The translations under genes and the position numbers were made by a program. A stretch of DNA of 64,000 nucleotides from Arachis hypogaea (lineage: Eukaryota; Streptophyta; Magnoliopsida; Fabales; Fabaceae): positions 20,877,758-20,941,757 of the forward strand of contig NC_092045.1 in assembly GCF_003086295.3 (NCBI RefSeq), in the 5' to 3' direction. Below, piece by piece: positions 34,550 to 46,435 of the stretch (position 1 is the first letter of the stretch; every line of letters starts with the position of its first letter). The notes under the pieces were generated by a model that was not told the DNA's origin, ran no database searches, and saw only the letters and a program-made list of their open reading frames with translations.

Positions 34550-35983
34550 TGAAGAACTGAAGATTGATGGTTTAGAAGTTATCGTAAACTCTCGTTGTAA
34601 GTATAGTTACTAAACCAAGCAATCAACCTTTCTTACAAACATTTTGGTTGTCACAAGTAACAAACCCATTTAAAATTGATAACAGAGTATTTAAACCTCG
34701 GGTCATCTTCTCAAGGAATTGCAAGGAGGTATGTTCTTATTATTGGTTATGGGTTTTGTAAATTGGGGTTTTGAAAGTGAGGAACAAGTAAATTAAATGA
34801 CAAATAAAATAAATAATTAACTATAAAATAAACTCTTGGAAAGATATGAAAATTCAGAAGTCTTATCCTAGTTACTCCTATGAGAATGGAAGTTAATCCC
34901 ACTTAGTTAACCTTTGCGTAAGCAAGGGAAAGTCAAGTGAACTAATTGGTTAGATTTCCCAAGTCCTAGCCAACTCCTAAGGAAAGACTAGAGTTAGTGG
35001 AATTCCAGTTAATTAGCCGACATAACAATCAATCATAAATAGTTGATAACTCAAGAGCTTCCAGTTAATCAATTAAAGCTAATAATATAAAAAGCTAAAT
35101 ATGAATCTTAGATCTGAAATACCTCAAATAACATACATTCAAAGCAATAAAATCTAACATGGACAATATTCATAAGCCAAATGGACAACATAAATCAAAT
35201 ACAAATAAAAGCATTAAAGTATCTCAAAGTGGAAGAGAAGTCAAAATAAAGGAATATTGAACCTAATATGAAGATGAGATAAATCCCTAATTTCTAAAAA
35301 TCCTAATCCTAAATTCCTAAGAGAGGGGAGAGAACCTCTCTCTCTAAAACTACATCTAAAACTATGAAACGTGAATTATGAAAGCATGATTATGAATGAA
35401 TAGATTCTCCCACTTTATAGCCTCTAATCTGTGTTTTCTGGGCCGCAAACTGGGTCGAAAATATCCCAGAAATCGCTGGAGAAGAAATCTGCCACGCTGA
35501 TTTTCGTCACTGCGACACGTCCGCGTGGATCACGCGTTCGCGTCACCTAGCGGTATGGCCACTATGAAAAATTATATATCAAATCGAAGTTCCGGATGTT
35601 AGCTTTCCAACGCAAGTGGAACTGCATCATTTGGAATTCTGTAGCTCAAGTTATGACCATTTTAGTGCGAGAGGGTCAGGCTGACAGCTTTGTAGTTCCT
35701 TCAACTTCTTGTATTCCTTCCACTTTTGCATGTTTCCTTTCCATCCTTTAAGTCATTCCTGCCTGTAATTCCTGAAATCACTTAACACACATATCAAGGC
35801 ATCTAATGGTAATAAGAGTGGATTAAATAAAAGGAAATAAAAGCCAGAGAAGCATATTTTCAATCATAGCACAGAATCAGGAAAGAAAATATAAAACATG
35901 CAAATCATATGAATAAGTGGGTAAAGAGTTGATAAAAACCACTCAATTGAGCACAAGATAGACCATAAAATAGTGGTTTATCA
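34550..35983 (-). repeat. 5' LTR of element B
   Basis: 1434 bp. On the minus strand it starts TGATAAACCACTATTTTATG at 35983 and ends CAGTTCTTCA at 34550. CpG motifs (CACGCGTTCGCGT type) at about 35510-35550 lie roughly 95 bp upstream of a minus-strand TATAAAG at 35413-35420. Confidence 0.9.
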
Positions 35984-36821
35984 ATGTTATCCTGAAGAAG
36001 ATTGGCACACCCGAAGCCAGATAGGAGTACAGCGGGGGAGAGAACGCGGTCCCACAGAGCATCGCGTGCACGGTCAACCCGGAGGCGAGGATCTGGCAGC
36101 AGATCATCACCGACTATATCCTTCCAGCACTCATGCCACACACATCAGGGTTCGTGTGGCAGTCCTCCTGTGGGCCATTCTGGAGGGAAAGAGGATATCT
36201 GTTCTTCCCCTCATCAGAGATTTGATGTGGAAGATGACATAACAGCAGAAATACAACATTCCCTTCCCATCATTGATCACTAGATTGGCCACTCTATCTG
36301 GAGTGGAGAGCCGTCCAACAGACCGGACGTCTGTCTACAATAGCGAGCAGCCATTCCTACCTTACGGCGACTACGAAGGACCGCCACAGAAGAAGAGGAA
36401 GACCACTGAGCCATCATCATCATCAACAGAGCCATCAGCCTCTCCAGCGCCTCATATGCCTACGCCTCGACTCCAGACACCCTATGAGCTGGGTCGGGAG
36501 ATTTTAGAGACTCTGCACCGCATTGAGCGCCGTAATGCTTGCCGCTTCCAGTGGATAGTGGTGAATTTTGACGGTCGCGATCCTAGACCACCTCCTCCGG
36601 ACACACCTGAGCTTGATAGAGAGGAGCCGGCAGCGAAAGTTGGCCAGGTAGATGAGCCTCAGGAGCAGGCAGAAGCAGAGGCCACAGTAGAAGAGCCTAC
36701 AGATCAGACAGTGGAGGTGGCTACATATGAGATGATTGATGAGCCTACAGATCACATGATTGAGGAGCCGGCAGCTGCAACCGAGCCGATTGTTGAGACG
36801 ATATCAGAGCCAGCTGGGTAG
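35984..36821 (+). pseudogene. 'Plant transposon protein'-like ORF of element C, 5' part missing
   Basis: After the B insertion the frame shows 'NPEARIWQQIITDYILPS', then, across small frame changes, 'HIRVRVAVLLWAILEGKRISVLPLIRDLMWK' and 'FPSLITRLATLSGVE'. This resembles the C-terminal half of the legume 'putative plant transposon protein' domain (Pfam Transposase_32, from memory). An open tail follows (36273-36821): basic 'PPQKKRKTTEPSSSS' with a nuclear-localisation look, then an acidic Glu/Pro/Thr repeat region. The same kind of protein is at 46436-47618 in element E. Function unknown. The N-terminal part was lost at the B-C deletion junction. Confidence 0.6.
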
Positions 36822-36950
36822 ACATCTGAGCGGCGCAGACCCGAGCCTGCCACCTGTCAGTCCACCGATATCATTGTCTACCAGCGTCATCACCACCCAC
36901 CACCGCCAGGCGGTGGAGCTTCATAGAGTTGATCACCTCGGTCTGTTTGG

Positions 36951-36966
36951 GCACGGAGGATCGTGC
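36951..36966 (+). other. AGGA-loop hairpin before a PPT-like tract, internal copy in element C
   Basis: GCACGG-AGGA-TCGTGC: five Watson-Crick pairs plus a G-T closing pair. Followed 8 nt later by AAGTGTGGGGG, the same purine tract type as that before the 3' LTR. Confidence 0.6.
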
Positions 36967-36984
36967 TTCATCTAAGTGTGGGGG

Positions 36985-38640
36985 ATGATCTTCTATTTTT
37001 GGGTGTAAATATTCTCTTCCAAGCACTTGTCATTTAGTCTTTATGATAGTTTTGTAGATATTTTTAGTACTTTGACTTATGCACCTTTTATTTTGATATA
37101 TATACAGTAGTTGCTTATAGCCATGTCTAGTATTGCGCTTTCATTTTGGTATATATATACATATTGTATTTTGCATTGCATGATACATAGTATAGATAGG
37201 AATTGTGAATGGATGATGTGAATAGCTTATACCTAGCTCATTTTGATCCTAATTGTTCATGTTACTTTTTACTTGTTGAAAATTAGGAGAAGAACTGGAA
37301 ATTTTGAAAAATTTTGCATCCATCACAACATTCATACATTCATATATAGGAAATAATTTTGGTGAAAAACAACAAGACTTTCAAACAATTTTGGGCTTTC
37401 TATTGAATTGGTTGGGAAATTGTTTTCAAACTTGCTTGAACAATTTTTATGGAACATAGAAGAGTAAGGAACAAAATACCTTGTGAGTTTTTGAGTTTTA
37501 AAGAGTGGTTACACTTTTTAACCACTAATTTTGTTCATTGTGTGTTATATCTCTTCTATGATTGTAATCTTAGTTTTGCTTGATTCTTTATTTCCAACGG
37601 TTGATGTTTTGAATTGTATTGAGCATGATTGAGGCCATCTTTGTTTAAAAGCTTACTTTACCCATATAGCATAACCTTTGCATCTACCATTGTTAAACTC
37701 TTTTGAGCCTTAATTACCCCATTGTTCTTGATTTTAGCACATCACAACCCTAAGCGAAAAACCATGAACTACCTTGGATTGTGTCCTTGATTAGCTTAGG
37801 TTGAAGGAGTGTGTTACATTTAAGTGTGGGGGAATCTTTTGGAAAACTTTGATAGTAAAAGAAAATGTTTAATTTGGGTACTCATTGAAAATTTTGGAAA
37901 ATGGAAACATTCATGTATGAATTACTTAACCATATGCAATTCTATTTAAAAAAAAAACCTCTTCATCATAAAAAGGGGCATTGAGTCACCCTGAAGAGCA
38001 AACAAATGGAATAAAGAATTGCATATGTGTTGTTTGTGTGAGAAAAGCATACATGAGTGTTAGTAAATTAAAAATGATGGGAGGTTAGGAGTGCATTTTT
38101 TGTTTTGAATCGGTTGATATAGGTTGATGCAAAACTTAAACTAATCAAGGATTCAATCACTTTAGTCCACTTAGCCATATCTATCCCACCTTAACCTAAC
38201 CCCATTACAGCCATATGAAGTCCTCATGATAATTGCATTCATACATCACTTGTTGTTGATTGTTAGATGAAAAGCAATTTCTTGAAAGCATGATTGGAAG
38301 GAGATTTGAGTGAATTGACCCTAAACACCAAATGATTTGAGTGTATACACACCTAGTGAGGGTTCAATTACTCAATTCTATGTTTCCACTTTTCTTGTCA
38401 TGCATTCTTGCAAGTTGCTTAACTTTGATAAAGGAAATCAATTCTCTAGATCTTGTTTGCATTGAATTAATTCTTTGCTTAGTCCTATCTTGTCTGTACT
38501 TGCTTGGAATTGGATTGCTTGCTTGTTTTCACCAAATCAATATATTATAGACAGATAGATACATAGCATATACATATTTGCATGCATATAGATAGTTGCA
38601 TTTAATAAGTTGATTACCCCTTTGATTATTCTCCTTGTTG
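36985..38640 (+). other. Element C 3' non-coding region
   Basis: No ORF recognised. A second PPT-like AAGTGTGGGGG lies at about 37823 without an obvious hairpin before it. Confidence 0.5.
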
Positions 38641-38643
38641 GCT

Positions 38644-38661
38644 TAGCATGAGGACATGCTA
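38644..38661 (+). other. AGGA-loop hairpin before the element C polypurine tract
   Basis: TAGCATG-AGGA-CATGCTA, a perfect 7-bp stem, 20 nt before the 3' LTR. The purine tract AAGTGTGGGAAAA lies between. Confidence 0.65.
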
Positions 38662-38681
38662 TTGTTTAAGTGTGGGAAAAT

Positions 38682-40273
38682 TGATGAGTCCATATTTTTC
38701 GATATATTTTGCCCTGATTTGAATGAATTCTAGTATATGAACTCACACTTAAGCACCAAAATAGCATACTTTTGTGTTTTGTCCCTAAAATGATCCTAAA
38801 TGTGAAAACATACAATTTTACGCTTTAATAGAGCGATTTAATTCTACTTTTATTCTATTCAATTCCGTGATATGGGTTGTGAGTGATTTCAGGCCTTGAA
38901 GGCAAGAATGGATGGCCAAAAGTGGAAGAAAGTATGTGCAAGGGAGAAAACATGAAGAAAACAAGAAAAAACACACACAGCGAAGTGTGCGTGCGCACAA
39001 CCTTTCGTGCATATGCACACGCGAGAATTTCCATGTGTGCGTGTGCACAAGCACATGTGCGTACGCACAGGTCAATTTTCAGCCGAATGTGCGGACGCAC
39101 AGGTCCCTGCACGTGATTTCATTAATGAATCACATGCTGCGTGAATTTGGGGGCCCTTGGCTCATTTTTTGGAAGGCTGAATGGCTAAATTGGAGTGCTA
39201 TATAAAGGAGACTTGAACTCTTATGATGGAAGAGGACTTAGATTTTATTTTTACATAGTTTTACATAGAAATTAGGAGTAGGAGTAGCGTAGAATAGAGA
39301 GCTCTCCTAGGGTTTATGTAGTTTTTATGTAGCATTTTATAGCAAGATTTTCTTTTGAATTTTGCTTCTTTAATTGTAAGTACTCTTAATTTCCTCTTTA
39401 ATTAAAGCACTTTTACCTTCATCTCTTTTTGGTTCAAGTTACTTTGCTTATATTGCAATTTTATGTTTCTTGAAGTTTTGATCAATGAGTTTTATGTTTC
39501 ATGGCTCCTTTATGTTTGATTGCTTGTTTATATTTGGTTTTGTTGATAGTTGGTGATAGTTTTATTATTTTCCTTGCAATTCTCCATGTTTACTCTTATG
39601 CACACAAGGTGTTGTGAAAATTCTAACTTTAGATTTTGAGTAGATTTTCATACCTTGACTTGTGGTTTGAGTTCCTAGGATACTATAGTCATAATGTCCG
39701 ACATTTAGTGGTAATTCTTGGGTAGTTAGTTGGCTCTTGTTTCCATTGACGCTAGTCTTTTATTAACTAGTTTGGTAAGTTGGCTAGGACTTATGGATTA
39801 AGGTCAATTATGCTTGCTTGACTTACTCCTCGATGATTGTGGTTGACTAGGTGAGACCGACTCATGACAATTACCATAGTTGTGGTTATGGTAATGATAG
39901 GATTCCTTGGATCCTCACTCCCAAGTCAAGGTTCTTTTATTGCGCTTATAGCATTTTCACTAGTTTTGATCTTGTTACCTTTCTACTTGCATTAATTCAC
40001 AATTTTGGTTATCTCTTTGTTCTTTTATTACTTAGTTCTTTAATTCTTCATTTCTTGCTTTTAAAATCCCCCCTTTTTCTCTTATCAACCGAAAGCGTAT
40101 AACACTTCAATTCCATTCCTAAGGAGAACGACCCGAGGTCTAACTACTCTCGGTTTAATTAGAAATTCTAAACTTTGATTGGGCATTACTTGTTGGTTAA
40201 GAGCTATACTTGCAACGAGGTTATCTCTCCTTTGCCAAGAAGGAATTCTTAACCGACTGTTTTGCTCGCGTCA
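38682..40273 (+). repeat. 3' LTR of element C
   Basis: 1592 bp. Longer than the 5' LTR mainly because of extra GTGCG/CGCAC motif copies at about 39000-39060. Ends GCTCGCGTCA. Confidence 0.92.
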
Positions 40274-40278
40274 AGTAA

Positions 40279-41824
40279 CTAATTCAAATTTCACTAATTT
40301 AGTTATTTTGGACCATTATGCATGTCATGCTTTTTAGAAAATATCAAATTTTGATCTACAAAATTAGATCGATAAATCAATTAATCTTTAACTCTTTTAT
40401 TTTTAGAAATGAAATTTTTATTAGTCTCCAGCCAACTTTTCATCTATATTTGTAAGTTTAAATGTGTAATATAAGAAATTACAAGAAGAATCATTGTACC
40501 CAATTTACTATAAAAGAAATGAAATAATTTTCAAGAAAGTTTAGCTCTCAACTAGATGAATGTTCCTGTTTCAGGGGCAAACATACTTGCTATTTAAGTT
40601 TTTCTATTCATTTCAAAGAAAAAGATAATAAGAACAACCAGCTGTATATCAAAAATATTTTACTGCACACCATAAGCGCACAAGTCGAAATTAAATTGGT
40701 AATATAAATTGGCAATTTCATGTGCCAAACAAAAACAGTGCAACCGAAGTTAATGAAAAAATACAGATAATTAAACTATTAATCAAAGGTTGAGAAACCA
40801 CATACGATGTGCCCACTAGGATAAGGCTGATTAAGTGTGCCATTAGGAAGCTCTGTATCTAGGAAAACTCTAGTTTCAATAGCCCAACACCGAGCAACAT
40901 TTTCTTAGTACCCCAAACAAAACAGAAATTTGGAGCAATTTCCTACCTCCAGAACAAATAATCATTGTACCCACAAGCTTCACTAACCCTTCTCCCATTA
41001 ATAGTAATATAAGAAAAATTGTACAATCACACAATAAACAAATAAAAATTCTACGCAACAGCAAGAGAAGCATAACAATTCATGAACCTAAAACCTAGAT
41101 AAGCCACTACAACGCTTCCAAACTAACTAAAAGCAGAATGACAAGAAGCATATACCATCATACGAAGCTTTCAGATTTCAAACTCATGCTCAATCCACAC
41201 AAGAAAATGACACCCCTACTTCCAAAACCAATAAAAAAATAAAAAAATCATTCAGCAATAAGAGTAACACCTTAGCAATTGCTTGGGTGGATATTCTACT
41301 CCAAGTTTTGGATCAACACACTGCTTGATTTTATCCTCGCTAAGTCTTGGTGTAGCCTGAAATACAAGTTGCTATGATAACTTAAATTGAAAGATATATA
41401 AAATTTAATACATCTCAAATAATTCCTAATTTAAAAACCCTAATACATAAAATTTAATTACATGAAATGAGGAGGTGAATGGGGCGGCAATATTGTGGCA
41501 GGAGAGGATCTGAGTAGCAGCGGTGAGAAGAAGCAGTCGACGGTGACAACAAGCTCGGCGGCGTGAAGGAGCAGTTAGCAGTGACAACGAGGCTATAATG
41601 TTAAGAGATCTGAGATCTGAGATATGAGAAGAAGACTATGGGGAAACAACTTCGAGATCTGAGATTTGAGGTGAGTGCATCTTACCTTCGATCCCGTTGA
41701 AGAGGAAGTGACGGTGGATGATGAAACGACAGAGAGAGGATTGGATCTGGAGGAGATAGAAGGGATGAGAGCGAGCCATTTGTTTCAATAAGCTAGGTTA
41801 GGGTAACTTTTCATTTTATATATG
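40279..41824. other. CACTA 5' region, non-coding
   Basis: Between element C and the CACTA right end. AT-rich. 41460-41770 is more GC-rich and purine-rich and may be a 5' UTR or exon on the minus strand, but no protein was recognised. Confidence 0.4.
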
Positions 41825-41981
41825 TGTGACAATGGCGGTTCAAAATTGCCCTAATCATCAGAACTGCCATAAAATACAAAGCCAATTATGGCAGCAACAA
41901 AAACGCCATAATATCCGGACATTACAGCGGTTCTTTAAAACCGCCGTAATATCAATGCCATTTTAAACCTTTTTTATAGTG
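41825..41981. repeat. CACTA right terminal inverted repeat and subterminal repeats
   Basis: Contains 'caatggcggttcaaaattgcc', 'acattacagcggttc' and 'aaaccgccgtaatatc' repeats, and ends ATAGTG followed by the TCT duplication. It mirrors 12641-13150. Confidence 0.78.
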
Positions 41982-42313
41982 TCTGTCACCTGCGAATCCC
42001 CTTTTTGATAGGACAGAGTAATAAATTCAGCCCATATCAAATTGCAGGATGGACTTTAATAGAACAGGACGGATAGCCCGCTATACCACCCTTACACCTA
42101 AACATCAATAAAAGTTGATATTTAATATTAGTTTAACATTTTAGAACGTTGCTAGTAAGTCTCCATTAAAAATTTATTTTTTCATATATATTATTAAAAT
42201 ATAAGTTGCGAACAAGTTCCCATTCGTTCGTATGTGTCATATGTATTAGTTCTTTAAATCAGTGTAAATTATTGTTTTCCTAATTTATTTTTATGTATAC
42301 TTTTATAAGAAAA

Positions 42314-42680
42314 CACTACAAGAAGAGCAGAGATTAGCGGTAGTTTTTTATGCGATTCGTAGTGATTTTAAACCGTTGCAAAAACCAATTCTGGCGGTTG
42401 AGTGAACCGTCCTGATTAGTGGCATGGAAAGTTATTTTGGCGACGAATTTCAGTAAGTTGTTAGAAATCGTCGCTAATTAGATAGATAATTGATTTTGCG
42501 ACAGTTGTAAAACCTCTACTACAACTGCCCTTATTTTTTTTACTATTTTTTTTAAATGGTGGCGATTTAGGACTACACAATTCTAATAGGTGCTTTTAAT
42601 AAAATGTGGTGGTTTTCAATCTACCGCAATTTTCTACATGATATTTAAAAAAATAACTGCTAAACTACTACATGTGGTAC
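42314..42680. mobile_element. CACTA-like left terminus, partner end not found
   Basis: Starts CACTACAAGAAGAGCAG, the canonical CACTA terminus, followed by repeated 'gcgattt', 'ggcggtt' and 'aaccgttg' words like subterminal repeats. No reciprocal TTCTTGTAGTG end was found to the right inside the window, so the element is truncated or its end was displaced by elements E and D. Confidence 0.5.
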
Positions 42681-43259
42681 CATTTTTCTTTATTATAACT
42701 TATTTTCTTTATTTCCTATAATTGATTAAACTTAAGATACTTATATAAAATAGCACTAAATAGATAAAACCATAATTTTTGTATAATTGAAAAAAAACTA
42801 ATTGATAGCACCAATAGAAAAAATAATTTGGTTGTAAAAACAGGAAGCATATAATACATTAGGAGAAGCACTTCTTAATTGTGAACATGGCTAAAATCTA
42901 AAAGCATGTTTAGAAATGTTCAGCCAATAAATATTTACCTGCTTATTGCGGTTCTTCTCCTCTTCGCAAAATTCAAGCTTCTATAATAAAGCAACCAATG
43001 TTAGTAGCACTATTCGATTTTTTACACACGGTCAAAATACATAGTAAACAGGTCAACTCATACACTATTAGAATTTAGATATTTGCTAACACTTTTTTTC
43101 TAACATTTTTTAAAATATTAGCTATACTAATAAAATTATACTTTTAGTAACATTTGTAAAATAAATGTTAGAAAATATAATTTTTATTTTTAAAGAAAAA
43201 TAAAAATAATATACTAACGTTACCAAATTTTATTTTCCCCCAATTTCATAAAACCTAGA
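42681..43259. other. AT-rich, no gene recognised
   Basis: No supported feature. Contains a short imperfect inverted repeat around 43100-43200. Confidence 0.4.
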
Positions 43260-43541
43260 ATCTCGAAGCTGGGTTCTCTTCATTTTCCCCCAATTTCACA
43301 CCTCTGAATGCCGTTCTCACTCCCACTCTCGAAGTTGTGAAACCACCTCTCGCTCTGGCTCTTCGATCTCTCGTTCCGCCTCTTTGATCTCACAGTTCAC
43401 GAATGGAAACCACAATCTAGTGTTCTCACGCTCATTCCAGCTCGCGTTGTCTCGTTTCTGGTTCATCCTCTCATGCCGTCGTCTTTTCGCCTACACTGCC
43501 GTCTTCTCGCCGGTTCCATCGTCTACTCATCCCACAGCCTG
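43260..43541 (+). other. Possible 5' untranslated exon
   Basis: C/T-rich, GC-richer than its surroundings, and ends at a strong donor (CTG|GTAAGT at 43541/43542). No open frame. May be the leader of the fragment at 44700-45483, but this is inferred from spacing only. Confidence 0.3.
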
Positions 43542-44699
43542 GTAAGTTCTACTTTTCTTGTTTAGTTAGTTTCTTGCTCCCTCAATCCTCTTTAATCTTT
43601 ACATAATAATTAATTTGATGTATAATTATTAGTTGATTTAAGTTTTTAATTGGTTATTTAGTAGTTAGGTTTTGAATTTAGGTTTTCATTTACCGATCTC
43701 GAAACATGTTTATTTGCTTATTAAGTTTTTAAAAGCCATACATTATTAGGTTTTCATATCCTTTATTTTCTAGTTGTTTTTTCTTACTAAGCTTGGACTC
43801 TAATTTCTAATTTCTGTTTTGTTTGATATTGCCAATTGGAAAAACTCATATATTGATTCCAGATGAAATTGTTGTATAGAGTAGTAATTAAGTTGATGCA
43901 AAATAAGAAGATTTAAAAAAGATTTTAGATAACAATTCTAGTTCAAATGAAATAAAACATGTTTGATTCTTTCTTAAAATAAATTTTTTTGTTGGAACCA
44001 CATTGCTTGCTGCAAAAAAAGGCTTGAATAACTGTCATTGAATAATAATTTGGTTGATAGTAGTAGATAAAGTGGGTCACATATAGTCATTAAAACTCAC
44101 AAATGCAACATTGTTCAGATGATTGCTGAATCTTGTACAATAAAATTTGGTACAAATATATTAATACTTACAAAAGGGGGTTACATTAGTGAAATGAGTG
44201 AAGTTGTTTATGAAGAAGTAACCTTGATGCTTTGCTTTCTGATCAGGCGAGTTCAATTCCTGCCATGGTTTCTGTGATGCATGACAACTTTTTCTCTCTT
44301 TAGAATTGGGATTGCGGAAGTTACTAGTTGAATACGCTATTGCATCTTCCCTTTTCTCCTTTGAATTTTCCCTTTTCTGAATTGTAAAATAATAATGTTC
44401 TACTATGTCTATTTCAATTGCTTTATGCTTCAAATTACAAGTTTTTCATGAAAAATTAATTTTATCTGCTTTTAGTATTTTATTTTATTCTTCATATAGC
44501 CTGGGAACTTGAATAGTTCCAGTTTACCTAGTGTACTTCTACATCATATGATCTTTGACCTTTGGTTAACCTCTTTCATGGGTTAGAATAGATTATCCAT
44601 TTGACGTATCATAATATGCAAGTGAAAATTCAAACATGAGATATCAAGCAAGAGTAAGTATGAGAAAAAAATGGTTACTTTTAGTAATTGGATATATTT

Positions 44700-45059
44700 G
44701 GGATTGTTGTACTAGTTGTTTATGTCCCCTGCTTTGAGCTAATATTCTTGACTTGTTTAACTCTGGGGATGTAGCTGAATTTTTCGAAAGTCGAATCGCC
44801 CCAATTTTGGAGGACCCTGCTGAAGATCTCAGCTTGAATAAGATCTTGGAAGGAAAAACTAGAAGGATCTCCATTTGCATGTTCTGTAGCATAATGGTGA
44901 GTTTTCAGAAACATTTCAAAATTTTACATAATAACCATAGTTATGCAACATGAATATGCAAGATGATACTGATAATAACCTAAATCAGATTATGCTTTTG
45001 GAGAAGAGGTAAAGAGAAGTTGTGTTTTCTAAAAGAATATTGAATTTTTTGATATATAC

Positions 45060-45131
<72 letters not shown>

Positions 45132-45483
45132 TCTATTTTAAAATAGATCTACTTTAATATATTTGAAGTCATGGAAAAGAGAAACTTGAAATTGAAAGCT
45201 CTTATTTACTACAAGGATAAAAGCCTCTAGCTATATCATTTTGCATTGTTGCTCTTTATTCTCTCTTGATCTTTCCCCTTTTTTTATTATGTTTGCAATT
45301 ATTAGCATCTTGGTCGCCACTTTCTATAGTGCTATGGTAAAAGACTTGATTGTTCTTGTATGTGTGTTATGAGACAATTCAGATTTTTATATTTGCGGTG
45401 CTTAATTAATTAATCTTTCTTTATGTTGGAGTCTGCAGGTAGCTTCTCTTGGAGAAGGTGTATCTTTGGAAGCTAAACTTTGA
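44700..45483 (+). pseudogene. Spliced C-terminal gene fragment, possibly Rad21/Rec8 (cohesin)-like
   Basis: Exon up to 44896 encodes 'GDVAEFFESRIAPILEDPAE' and then 'DLSLNKILEGKTRR'. A canonical GTGAGT donor follows at 44897. A CTGCAG acceptor ends at 45438, and the next exon gives 14 codons ('VASLGEGVSLEAKL') and a TGA at 45481-45483, in phase. The 'LSLNKILEGKTRR..MF' string recalls the C-terminal Rad21/Rec8 winged-helix region of plant cohesin subunits, but the expected 'ETLVLKT' continuation is missing. Only a few dozen codons remain. It sits to the right of a CACTA terminus (42314), so it could be a captured gene piece or a truncated host gene. Confidence 0.4.
45051..45131. repeat. (TA)n microsatellite in the intron
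   Basis: About 80 bp of TA repeats with two CA interruptions near the start. Confidence 0.95.
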
Positions 45484-45697
45484 GCAGGTTAGTGAATTAT
45501 ATCTTAACTCTTTCAAGTGGATTTTCTTTCACTTAATAGTATATATGACACACCTGCATAATGGCATTACAGAAAGGAAGTAGCATTGTGCCAAAGAGAG
45601 GTAATGTGGGAATAACTTGAAGTGTAGATGTGTGTATCATAAAAAAAGTATGTATACTTCACAGAGAATGGCACAATTCTCAAGGAGCTCACTGAAA

Positions 45698-45945
45698 GGT
45701 GGCGTTAAACGTCAGGTTGGGCGTTTAGCACCTGATTTTGTAGCTAGAGTGTTGGCGTTAAACACCAGGGAGGGCGTTTAACGCCCTAGATAGCACGCAA
45801 CCCAAGACAGACTCATGCCTCATAGGGCGCTAAATGCCACTAGGCCTCCTCCTAAAAAATATTAAAAATGGTAGTGGTGCTAAATGCCAGGAGGGGCGTT
45901 TAGCGCCCTAAATGGCACATGATGCGAGGCACTGCGGCGCTAAAG
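45698..45945. repeat. GCGTTTA/TAAACGC paired-motif cluster (element E)
   Basis: Several copies of GGCGTTAAACG and GGGCGTTTA(G/A)CGCC. The same motif type recurs at 48858-49040 in the E LTR (GGCGCTAAACG). Confidence 0.7.
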
Positions 45946-46360
45946 GCTGGACGCAGAATTGAGTATTGAGAAAGGAAATTCAAATTTGCAACGGTAACAA
46001 CTTCACCCACCCTTTTTTTTACCATTTCAAACCCCTCTCTCTCCTCCATCATTCCTTCCCTTCAAATCATATTTCACCCCAAATCCATTCATTCAATTTG
46101 TCACACCCCATCACCATATCAAATCACCAAATCTCCCCCATATCTCTCTTTCCCATTCCCCATATACCAACCCATTTACTTTTCCCAACCCTACTCCCTC
46201 TCCAATATAACCGATCCTTCTCCCCTCTCTATAAAGACCTGCTTCTTTTTCACTTTTCACCAGACCTCCATTCACCATATTCTATCCCTTCTCTTCATTT
46301 TCACCTCGTTACTTCCCTTTCATTTATTTTTTTCTCCTTTCTTTTTCTTCTGTTCTTTTC

Positions 46361-46380
46361 TTTGCTCGGGGACGAGAAAA
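46361..46380 (+). other. GGGA-loop hairpin with PPT-like tract, internal copy in element E
   Basis: TTTGCTCG-GGGA-CGAGAAAA: an 8-bp stem with one mismatch, followed by 'agttttaagtttagtgttgg', resembling the pre-LTR tract. Lies about 55 nt upstream of the ORF at 46436. Confidence 0.5.
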
Positions 46381-46435
46381 AAGTTTTAAGTTTAGTGTTG
46401 GGGCGTTCCGCTTTTTCATTTCTATCATTATCCAT

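Larger units (their letters stand above)
29475..35983 (-). mobile_element. Non-autonomous LTR retrotransposon B, nested in element C
   Basis: Minus-strand element with 5' LTR 34550-35983, primer site 34531-34546, ORF1 33520-34527, a long non-coding interior and 3' LTR 29475-30641. The 3' LTR lacks its outer roughly 265 bp, so the left junction is a deletion, not a clean insertion edge. No pol genes. A solo LTR of the same family is at 15381-16828. Confidence 0.85.
24915..40273 (+). mobile_element. Non-autonomous LTR retrotransposon C (contains nested element B)
   Basis: Two direct LTRs (24915-26447 and 38682-40273) flank a primer site, an orphan ORF (26584-27636), a CpG-palindrome cluster, and the C-terminal part of a 'plant transposon protein'-like ORF (35984-36821). 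The flanking pentamers CGTAA (24910-24914) and AGTAA (40274-40278) fit a 5-bp target duplication with one change. No protease, reverse transcriptase, RNase H or integrase was found, so it depends on a partner. Element B lies inside it; a deletion at the B-C junction (29475) removed the outer part of a B LTR and probably some of C. It is inserted in the CACTA element. Confidence 0.85.
12641..41981 (-). mobile_element. CACTA (En/Spm) transposon, about 29 kb including nested insertions
   Basis: The left end starts CATTACAAAAAAAGGGTT. The right end, read inward from 41981, starts CACTATAAAAAAGGTTT. Both lead into subterminal repeats built on 'aaaatggcggtt..aaccgccatt'. The flanking 3-bp target duplication is exact: TCT at 12638-12640 and 41982-41984. 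Inside is a minus-strand TNP2 gene (17270-22414) and a second transposase gene (14097-17066), the standard pair for CACTA. Nested insertions: a MITE at 13327-14025, solo LTRs at 15381-16828 and 19797-21321, and element C at 24915-40273. Without them the element would be roughly 10 kb. Both genes carry stops and frameshifts, so it is inactive by itself. Confidence 0.82.

Noticed and set aside
37810..37835. Third AAGTGTGGGGG tract in element C as a full PPT module
   Set aside because: No complementary stem with an AGGA loop precedes it, so it was not counted with the hairpin modules.
41460..41780. Possible minus-strand exon near the CACTA right end
   Set aside because: GC-richer and purine-rich but no protein motif or clear splice pair; left as possible UTR.
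4012..42325. Pairing of the CACTA ends at 4023 and 42314 as one giant element
   Set aside because: The end at 4023 is a right end and the one at 42314 a left end, so they face away from each other.
44161..44433. 90-codon minus-strand open frame of fairly normal composition
   Set aside because: No recognisable motif, splice context or conservation evidence; cannot be told from chance.
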